Source: Treponema sp. UBA3819 (GTDB lineage: Bacteria; Spirochaetota; Spirochaetia; Treponematales; Treponemataceae). Taken from it: DNA of 11,183 bases. Of the stretch, positions 1 to 8,100 are shown one piece after another (the first letter of the stretch is position 1; each line of letters opens with the position of its first letter). The notes beneath the pieces are model-generated. The model searched no databases, was not told the origin of the DNA, and worked only from the letters and a program-made list of their open reading frames with translations. The translations under genes were made by a program, and so were the position numbers. The DNA lies in NCBI GenBank assembly GCA_002369025.1, contig DFDV01000102.1, forward strand, positions 1 through 11,183, in the 5' to 3' direction.

Positions 1-1423
1 CGCCGGCAAAGTTTTCTATGAGGATACCCATAAAGCGTTCCAGTGAGCCGAGAACTGCGCGGTGCAGCATAACCGGATGATGTTTCTGGTTGTCAGCGCC
101 GATGTAAGTTGCGTCCAGGCGTTCTGCACTGGGCAGCTGATAGTCAAGCTGAATGGTACCGCACTGCCATTCGCGGCCAAGAGTATCATAAAGTTTGAAT
201 TCAAGCTTCGGTCCGTAGAAAGCACCTTCACCCGGCTGAATTTCGTAGTCCAGACCGGCAGACTTACAGGCAGCTCCCAAAGCGGCTTCTGCATGCTGCC
301 AGGTAGCCTCGTCGCCAACATGGTCATCAGGCATAGTGCTGAGTTTTACCGTTACATTTTTGTCAAAGCCAAAGTCCTTGTAAACATCCAGCAGAAGACG
401 GCAGAATTTTGCTACTTCTGATTCAATCTGTTCTTCCGTACAGATGATATGAGCATCGTCCTGAACAAAGCCGCGGACACGCATGATTCCGTGAAGGGTT
501 CCGCTGGGCTCGTTGCGTACACAATGACCAAATTCTGCAAGTCGGAGGGGCAGATCTTTGTATGAACGCAGGCGGCTCTTAAAGATTTCAAGTGCGCCGG
601 GGCAGTTCATAGGCTTTACGGCAAAAATGCGCTTTTCACTTTCCGTGATGAACATATTCTGCTGATAGTGTCCCCAGTGACCTGAGCGTTCCCAGAGAGA
701 GCGGGGCATGATTGCAGGAGTATTCACTTCTTTGTAGCCGTCAGCAAGAACTTTTGCCCGCATATAGTCCTGCAGGGTAACATACATCTGCCATCCGTTG
801 GGGTGCCAGAAAATCTGACCCGGGTCTTCACTGTCCAGGTGGAAAAGATCCATCTGTACGCCCAGTTTGCGGTGGTCACGCTTTTCTGCTTCTTCCAACA
901 TGTGCAGGTAATCTTTTAAATCATTGGGTTTGGGGAATGCCACGGCGTAAATACGGGTAAGCATGGGACGATTTGAGTCTCCCCGCCAGTAGGCACCCGC
1001 AATGCTCATCAGCTTGAATGCCTGTGCATTGATTTCTTTAGTTGTAGCAACATGAGGACCGCGGCAAAGGTCAGTAAAATCTTCCTGAGTGTAAGTAGAA
1101 ATCACTTCGCCTTCGGGAAGATCCTTAATCAGTTCAACCTTGTAGGGCTGGTCTGCAAAAAGCTTCAGAGCCTCATCCCTGCTCACTTCCCTGCGTACAA
1201 ATTCTGCTCCGCTTGCAAGAATCTTGCGCATTTCTTTTTCGATCGCGGGAAAGTCTGCCTCGGTTGCCTTATGGTCTGCAGGAAAATCAAAATCATAGTA
1301 AAATCCGTTATCTATTGCAGGTCCAATTGCAATCTTTGTTCCCGGAAAGAGATGCAGGATTGCCTCTGCCATAACGTGCGCACAACTGTGGCGCATTTTC
1401 TGTACATTTTCATCAACAGCCAT
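1..1423 (-). CDS. thrS: Threonyl-tRNA synthetase lacking the TGS domain, 3' end cut by the window
   Basis: This cytoplasmic class II aminoacyl-tRNA synthetase charges tRNA-Thr with threonine. 474 complete codons are visible. The N2 editing domain begins almost at the start, with HxxxH as H12 and H16 in RHSCAH and the D118-x-C120 and H124 cluster in DLCRGPH. The catalytic core starts near residue 182 (DHRKLG). It carries the zinc ligands C274 (KPMNCPG), H325 (QDDAH) and H454 (MLHRAVLGS), plus motif 2 RNEPSG near residue 303. The window edge removes the end of the core and the anticodon-binding domain. The start ATG at 1421-1423 has a good RBS and promoter, and an in-frame TAA at 1472-1474 leaves no room for an upstream extension. 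The N-terminal TGS domain (about 60 residues in E. coli ThrRS) is therefore genuinely absent. All catalytic and editing residues I know are kept, so the enzyme should be active and proofreading. Identity is near certain. Confidence 0.97.
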   Translation of the reverse strand, partial: MAVDENVQKMRHSCAHVMAEAILHLFPGTKIAIGPAIDNGFYYDFDFPADHKATEADFPAIEKEMRKILASGAEFVRREVSRDEALKLFADQPYKVELIKDLPEGEVISTYTQEDFTDLCRGPHVATTKEINAQAFKLMSIAGAYWRGDSNRPMLTRIYAVAFPKPNDLKDYLHMLEEAEKRDHRKLGVQMDLFHLDSEDPGQIFWHPNGWQMYVTLQDYMRAKVLADGYKEVNTPAIMPRSLWERSGHWGHYQQNMFITESEKRIFAVKPMNCPGALEIFKSRLRSYKDLPLRLAEFGHCVRNEPSGTLHGIMRVRGFVQDDAHIICTEEQIESEVAKFCRLLLDVYKDFGFDKNVTVKLSTMPDDHVGDEATWQHAEAALGAACKSAGLDYEIQPGEGAFYGPKLEFKLYDTLGREWQCGTIQLDYQLPSAERLDATYIGADNQKHHPVMLHRAVLGSLERFMGILIENFAG

Positions 1424-1430
1424 TTTTTTG

Positions 1431-1435
1431 TCCTT
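1431..1435 (-). promoter_or_regulatory. Ribosome binding site of thrS
   Basis: AAGGA on the minus strand lies 7 bases upstream of the ATG at 1423. It fixes this ATG as the start and so supports the short, TGS-less form of the synthetase. Confidence 0.85.
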
Positions 1436-1453
1436 AAAATTAAATGATAATAC

Positions 1454-1472
1454 AATAGAATATAATTCTATT
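1454..1472. repeat. AT-rich perfect inverted repeat over the thrS -10 box
   Basis: The arms AATAGAAT (1454-1461) and ATTCTATT (1465-1472) are perfect 8-base inverted repeats around a 3-base centre (ATA). The left arm contains the -10 box of the thrS promoter. It could be an operator for a dimeric repressor or simply an AT-rich coincidence; no regulator is encoded nearby. Confidence 0.5.
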
Positions 1473-1485
1473 TACGCGGTGTCAA
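1457..1485 (-). promoter_or_regulatory. Sigma-70-type promoter of thrS
   Basis: A perfect -35 box TTGACA (1480-1485) is followed by a 17-base spacer and a -10 box TATTCT (1457-1462, 4 of 6 consensus bases), all read on the minus strand. It would give a leader of about 25 bases before the thrS ATG. The leader is too short for a T-box or a long attenuator. The start site itself is inferred. Confidence 0.7.
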
Positions 1486-1490
1486 GATGA

Positions 1491-1508
1491 GGGGGAAAGC
1501 CTTCCCCC
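1491..1508. repeat. GC-rich hairpin upstream of the thrS promoter
   Basis: GGGGGAA (1491-1497) and TTCCCCC (1502-1508) form a 7-base-pair perfect stem around the loop AGCC. It sits just upstream of the thrS -35 box, between divergent genes, so it is not a terminator for either neighbour. It starts a C-rich stretch that runs to about 1585. Confidence 0.55.
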
Positions 1509-1635
1509 TGGGTTCAGCCCGCAAGCGGTCTTCACCACACCCCCTTCGCCTAGGGGCACCCTCTCCCCTTTTCAGCCCCTAAAACCCAAGAATTTCTCAC
1601 TTTTTCGCGCTTTTTTTCAGAAAATTTAGCCTAAA
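1509..1635. other. C-rich intergenic stretch with short palindromes
   Basis: This is non-coding sequence between the hairpin at 1491-1508 and the Rpn relic. It holds the palindrome CCGC-AA-GCGG (1519-1528), the six-base palindrome CCTAGG around 1549-1554, several CCCC runs, and a T-rich block near 1610-1618. No convincing promoter or RBS for the downstream plus-strand gene is visible. It may be part of the element that brought in the Rpn gene, or a dispersed repeat; this cannot be decided from one copy. Confidence 0.4.
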
Positions 1636-2135
1636 ATGACAACATTCCGCAGACCGTCACGCTCGCCGTCGTGGGCGAAGGCGGCCGACCCAAAAGGTAC
1701 GAGGAACTCACCTTCATGGACGACTTCCTCTTCGGGAAAATCATGTCCGACAAAAAGACCTGCAGGGGGCTCCTTGAGATTATCCTCCACATCGACCCCG
1801 ACACGGAGATAGCCGACCCCGTCTCGCAGAACTCACTCAGGGTGTCGCCGGGCGCAAAGTCAGTCATCGTGGACATACGCACCCATGACGCGCTCAGCGA
1901 CTACGACATCGAGGCGCAGGAGAATCCCTACTGGAAGCGCGAGTACATGGATGCCATGATGGCCGCCGTCCGCCAGCAGCGCGAGATGCGTGAGGCTGAG
2001 GAGAAAGGCGTACAGGAGGGAGAGCACAAGCGGGCTCTGGAAGCGGCGAAACGGATGCTTGGCGACGGTCTGACGACGGAACTCACCGCAAAATATACGG
2101 GGCTTTCCATAACCGAAATCCAACAGTTACAATAG
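1636..2135 (+). pseudogene. Rpn-family recombination-promoting nuclease / PD-(D/E)XK transposase, internally deleted
   Basis: Members of this family carry a PD-(D/E)XK nuclease fold, and E. coli RpnA homologues promote RecA-independent recombination. From the GTG at 1671 the frame gives 154 residues. The usual N-terminal block (GRPKRYEELTFMDDFLFGKIM) is followed by the nuclease signature: D68 in VIVDIRT, then E81-x-Q83 in YDIEAQ. Two residues later the sequence passes straight to the family's C-terminal motif (YWKREYMDAMM), a charged helix, and the end motif TGLSITEIQQLQ. Family members are typically near 300 residues, so roughly 130-150 middle residues appear missing. The reading frame is open upstream to the stop at 1632-1634 and encodes DNIPQTVTLAVV, but its only standard start is GTG 1671, without an RBS. 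ATG 1636 would fit if one base were restored just after it, suggesting a frameshift. G+C looks higher than in the neighbours. Family call is secure; decay is inferred. Confidence 0.75.
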
Positions 2136-2175
2136 TCTGGCAAAGAGGTGAAATTATTTACATGTCGCTTGCGCC

Positions 2176-5100
2176 CTACTTCATCTGGGCGGTTTCAAGA
2201 TGGCCACGGGTGCCGACGCGGGTTGCGTAGCCAAGAATGGGCGTTGCCTTGCCGTTTCCGTAGACCATGCCTGTGTTTGTTTTTCCCAAGCCACTCTGAT
2301 TTGTGTACGAGTTCGTTCCAGTGGAAGATGTCGTTATTTTTCCTTCAGAATCTTTCCACACGCCAATATTGACATAACTGTAGCCGTAGTTATCTGCAAA
2401 GCGTGTTTTTGTCGGCAAGATGGTGCTTTCCCATTTTGCGGTAAAGGTCTCGCTTGTCGCATCCACCCCCTGCGGAATGGCAGCCTCGCCTGTGCTTGCA
2501 GAAATACAGTCGGAGAGATACGCCATCTTTGGTTTCTGGATGGAACTTGAATAGTAGCCGATATAGGGCACGACATAGTTTCCAACCGCGGAAAGAGCCG
2601 TATCAAGCCTGATGTTCGTGCCGGTAAAGGCGTATGCATCAACCGTTACCACTTGCGGATCAGTGGCATCATAACTGGACAGATACGCATACAGCAGATT
2701 TGCATTTGCACCGTCATAAGAGGCTATATGTATGCCGCCACGTTTGTCCACGGTAATCTGACAGTTTTCGCCCGCATCGCTTTCAAGCAACAATGGTTTA
2801 CGCCACTCGCCAGAACTTGGACTTGCAGACGGAGAATCTGCCATATCGTTGTCATTGCAGGGGGCTTTCTTATAACTGTAGTACCACTTGGCATTTGTTG
2901 CGTCATACCATGTGGCAACAATTACATCATCAGAAACAGTGTCTCCCTTTATGACATCGATTGCAACATAGTTTCCGGCTCCCGCAGAAGTACTTGAAGA
3001 TGCTATCGTGCTGTAATCATTCGGATAACTATTTGAATCAAAAGCCGTATGAGTGTTATTAGCCCAGCCCGTATTTTTTCTGTAATCTACAAACTGGTCA
3101 AAACTTATGGCTTGTTTTTCAGTTACAGATGTATTAGATGTGTTTGTATCGTAATAGGCATTTGAAAGATTTCCCCATTTAAATCGGATTTCTCCATTAA
3201 CATCATCATAATATGCAAGGAACACATAGGTATCATCATCATGTACTGCAGTGATAAGCGAAGGAGAAGCAAATCTGTCTTCAATAAATGCATAATCACT
3301 ATAGTACTGTCCGTTGTAAGTTCCACTAGGTACACCGATACATTCAAAACGGCAAGAATTCTTTCCTTCATAGTTACCATTCGTATTTAGTGCGCTTACG
3401 CCCCATTTGCTTGTAAAATACTGCATACGACCGGCAGAGTGTGAATCCCCCGGGTTCGTATCCAAACCAACGGTAATACCATGTGTATTTCCGTTTTCAT
3501 CTACGGTAAATCCGCAGGTAGAGAAGCGGGCGTAGTTTGCAACCCATGTGGTGAAAGACGTGGTCTGTCCGTTTGCCATGCTGTAATTTGCAGGGCCGTT
3601 GTTAAATCCGAAATTCAACATTCCGTTTTTCGGGTTTATCTTCATAATCGGCTCGGTAATGTAGCCTGATGTCTGAGAGATACCAACATCATTGAATTCC
3701 CACACATCAAAGTACACGTCATCGGTAAGCAGATTGTTGTTGTCACCGTTGGGCTGGCGGTTGTAGTAATTCTGGTAGATAGACTTGTCACCAGTCGGAC
3801 TTGTGGTCAGGTCTACGGGCTTTTTGTAATCGCCCTTTGCGTCCTTGTAGTTCACATTGTTCAGCGATTTTACTTCGCTAACAGTAATTTCAAATGCGCC
3901 TGTAGCCGTAATATCCGTTCCGATAACTTTCGTTACATCTTCATGGCCTGCGGTAAAGTTAAAGCCTGAGATGGTGACGGTCTCTGCCACAGCAGTCATG
4001 CCATCGGTGTCTTTGCCGTAATAATAGACCGGGTAGTGTCCCTGAGCCGTTCTGTTGTATACGCTGGGGTTATTCTTCTTGAGTGCGCTAAGGACAGTGG
4101 TTACGCTGGTAATATATGGCACTACGTCCACTTGGTAGAAGGGCGCGTTTTTCAGTTCGGTGTAGCCGCTCTGTCCGCTGTCTGTTCCAGCGGCAAGGCT
4201 GCTTTCTGACGAGGCATTCTTCACTTTATTTGCGGAAGATGACTGGCGACCGTCCACGGCGATAATGCGGATATTCTTGTCTACGCCCGCCGCACCCGTA
4301 ATCTGTGCGGTGTCAAAATCGAGTTGCCAGGTAATGCTGTGTCCGCTCTGATCGGCAAGACCTTCTGCGGTAAACTGCCAGCCATTGCTCAGATTACTGT
4401 CGCCAGAACCTTCCCATGAAGCACTGCCTTCGGAATCTACCGTATATTCAGCAATCTTGTAATACGTGCCTGTCGGTGTAGCACTTGCAGTACCGTCTTT
4501 TGCAAAGCCAAAGGCCGATTCTGTATCTCTGCCCTCAAATGCAAAGTCATCAATGTGTGCCCAGATTTCGGTCAGACGCGTGTTGTCAAATGCCGTACCA
4601 CGGATGCTGATTTTGCCAGAAACCTTGGGGTCACCATCGTACTGAGCCTTCTGGTAATAATCTGTTTTCTCGCTTTTCTGATAGTATGCATATCCGTCTG
4701 ATAACTTCCAGTCCGCCTCCAGTTCGATGTGTCCGTTTGCGCTGCTGTTTCCAAAGAGGGAATTTTCGCTTGCGCTCTTCCAATAGAAGGGGTCAACCGT
4801 CACTACAGGTGCCGTATTGTCAACCACGTCTACTTCAAACATAACGCTGAGTTTTGCGCTCAGGCTGTCTGTGCCGGGGGTTGTTTCTTCGGTGCTGTCC
4901 CAAATTGTATATACGGTCTTTACATAGCCGTCTTCCATGCCAGAAAGTTTGTCATCTGCCACCGTATGCTTGATGATAGCCTGTTTTGTAGTTACCTCTT
5001 CGCCATTTATCGTCATGGAAGATGTGCTTGTGTCCAGTTTTGAAAAAGCCAATGTTTCAGCAGAACTTGCATTAATGGTCACGCCCACACCGGCAGTTGC

Positions 5101-8100
5101 ACTCTCATTCCAAGTAATGTTGCTCAGGTCAGAATAATTTGAGGGGGTATAACTCTTCCAGTCTGCATAGAGAGAGCCGTTTCCGCCAACCAGTTCCACC
5201 CAGATTTCCGAGTAGTCTTTTGCGATAAAGGTCTTTCCGTCCGTGCGGTAAATCGCATTGATTTCGCCTTCCTCCACCGCTTCGTATTCGCCTTCGGTAT
5301 TCTGCTCCAGCATTGAATACATAACGGTTTCGGTATCCTTTGCAATAGCGTGATTTCCATCGCTGTCCGCACCGCTCAAATCCGTACCCAGATATACGCG
5401 GGTAATGCGCGGGGTGTTGTTCGCCACAAAGGTTGTAACCTTTTTCAGTTCAGATGCATTCTGCGCCACGTCAAAGGCAACATAGCAGATTTCCAGAGGA
5501 CCGTCAGGAATGTTGCCTGAAGTAAAGGCCGCTTTCCATGAATAGGAAGAACCGTCATCGCTTACCTGGTCATAGAAGGAGTCGCCATCTTTTCCGTCTC
5601 CGTCTGGAACTCCGGCGGTAATGGTTTCCGCCTTAGTGTTATCAATAACCAGGGCATAGATTGCATCTACGCTTGTATTTCGTGTTGTGTCGGCGGGGGT
5701 AAAGGTATAGGTAGACCCCTCTACTTTACTAATCAGGCGGTAGACACCTGCAATCTGCACGATAGATGCCTTGGTGATAAAACTATCCGCCGATGTGAGC
5801 GTAAAACTGTCGTCCGTGCTTCGGGTCACGCCTGTGTATGTGCGGTAGGGCAGTTTTGCGTGAGTGTCGTCAATTGTTGCGTGCCTGTCTGCTGAATCAT
5901 CGCCAATTTCAATACGGTTTGCGTTGTCCGTATTTGCAAAGCGCGGGTCGTACAGACGGGTCTGGCTCTGTCCACTGCGTTTAAGATACATTGCCATACG
6001 CTCAAGCCCGCTGCCTTTTTCGATAACAGTAGACTTTATGAGGAATGTCTTGTTGTCTTCAATCACTTTGACGGTACCATTGGTTCCATCGCCAATTTCT
6101 TTTGTACCGTGATAGAGCACATCCTGTGTTGGAGCGGTATTGTCAAATTGCAGATATATATTGCTGAGCGAGTATTGCGAAGGATTACTTGTATCCGTTA
6201 CCCGCAGATTGCATTTGAAAGTGCCTGTGCCTGTTGTTGTGAGTTTCAGCCTAAAGTTATACCCATGCATATTGCTTGGAATATCATCATTTGCTTCTTT
6301 AGTGCCAAATTCATAGGCAACATTTCCACCGTCACTTGAATTTATCACAACGCTCTCTGTCTTGACAGATTCAATGCCTGAGTCATCTTCCACAGAAGCG
6401 ACAAGCCACCATGTTCCCGAAATGTACATGCCTGACGTATAGGACTGAGAGGCTGTGACAGCCCCTGTTCCCGCATCATTATCCGCATACTGTACCAGTT
6501 TGAGCGGTGTTGTTGAGCCGATTCGCGGTGCACTCGTGTCAATAGTGATGTATACCCAGCCTGTAGCCGCACCCTTTGTATTGTTGTTGTCCACTGCCCA
6601 TGCACGGACACGAATGCGGGACTGGTCATATCCTTGCGGTGCTCCAAAGAGTTCCGTTGTTCCGTCAATGACATAGTACCAGCCTGTCGTTCCCTCGGCG
6701 AGCACATTGCTGTAGGTCTTTCCGTCAGAATCCGTTATGGCCACATAATCGTCGTCCATCAAGGCATCGGTTGACTCCATTGCGGGGAGACTATTATCAC
6801 TTTGATATTTTGCTTTTTGAATTTCAAGGTATACCGCACTGACAGACTCATTGTCCTCCGCTGTACCTGTTACACGAATTGAACCGCCCAGAGTAATGTA
6901 GCCAAGTGTGGTCGCACCGGTAGAGTCAGAAAGATCCTTGTCGTAGTTGTCACTTGAAGGATAGGTAATCTGTGCAGTCGGTTTGTCACCATCGGGGTTG
7001 ACGTTGATTGCATAACTGGTGTCAAAGCGATAGTTTTCTGCGCTATCCTTGATGTAGAAATAAATCGGTAACTTCCAGACACCCGATGAACTGGTATCTT
7101 CGCCATAGTCGCCTTTTTTATAGCCGGTGATTTTACCGTTTTCATCCATTATCGCCGTAAAATACTGACTCAGTTTGCCCGCATTGTTAGTGCCTTCGGT
7201 AAAACTGATGCTCCAAGAAAGCGTACTGTTCTCATCGGTTAGATTGCCGTTGTCATCCTTGCTCTTGATAACCGTAAATTTGGAGAGCGCGGAAGTTGGC
7301 ACTGTTACCGTTGAGCCGCTTGTCCAGTTGGAAATCTCCGTATTCGTTGGAATATACCAGCGGATTTCCGTTGTTCCCGAACCAGACTCACCGTCCTGAG
7401 TGATACCGCGGACTTCCGTTGAACTGATAACGCTTGAACCTGACTTTGGAGAATTGACCGTGACAGTCGGCGCGACATTATCAACCACCACTGTACGCGA
7501 GACAGATGCATCCGCCCCATTGTTATCGGTTACGGTAATGACAAGGCTCATAGACTCGCCGTTTGCGTCTGTATCAGGAACAGTCATGCTAATCGTTCCC
7601 ATGTAGCGGTTTGGCTTATCATCTGTTGGAGCAGAAACAATATCTCCACCAGAAATTGAAACTTCATCTGCGCTTCCCAATTTGGCAGACATGGTCTTGA
7701 TACCGCTCAAATCACTTGCATACACCGTGAGCGAGAAGGTTGCAGACTTGGTTTTTCCAAACAGAATGCCATTTTTATAGTCCTCTGGAGTGCTGCCACT
7801 TGCGACACTCGCTGTCCATAAAACAGAACAATCATCGGCATCAATTTCTGGCGCAAGCGTATCCAATGTATATGACAGGTAGACATCCACATCACTCGTA
7901 GTGCCAGAAGTATATTCCATGCCCTGCACATACGGTTTGAGAAGATTTGAGTCTGCACCAGAAGAGAATACCGTTCCCTCAGCATCAATCACCTTAAAGT
8001 AGAGTTTCCGCTCGCCCTGAGTCAGGTCTTTTAGCGTATAGACCCACGAACCGTTGGTATAGGTCAGCGGGCTATCTGTAGCTGCCGCAGAAATCCAATC

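Noticed and set aside
62..421. Plus-strand open frame of 119 codons
   Set aside because: It is a shadow of the ThrRS catalytic domain on the other strand.
1052..1447. Plus-strand open frame of 131 codons opposite the start of thrS
   Set aside because: It lies antisense to the strongly conserved ThrRS coding sequence, has no RBS, and its translation resembles no protein family.
1631..1882. Minus-strand open frame opposite the Rpn relic
   Set aside because: The plus strand carries the recognisable Rpn motifs; the antisense frame follows from its G+C richness.
2136..2175. Possible bidirectional terminator between the convergent Rpn relic and giant gene
   Set aside because: Only a very short CGC-TT-GCG pairing is present and there is no T-run after a stable stem on either strand.
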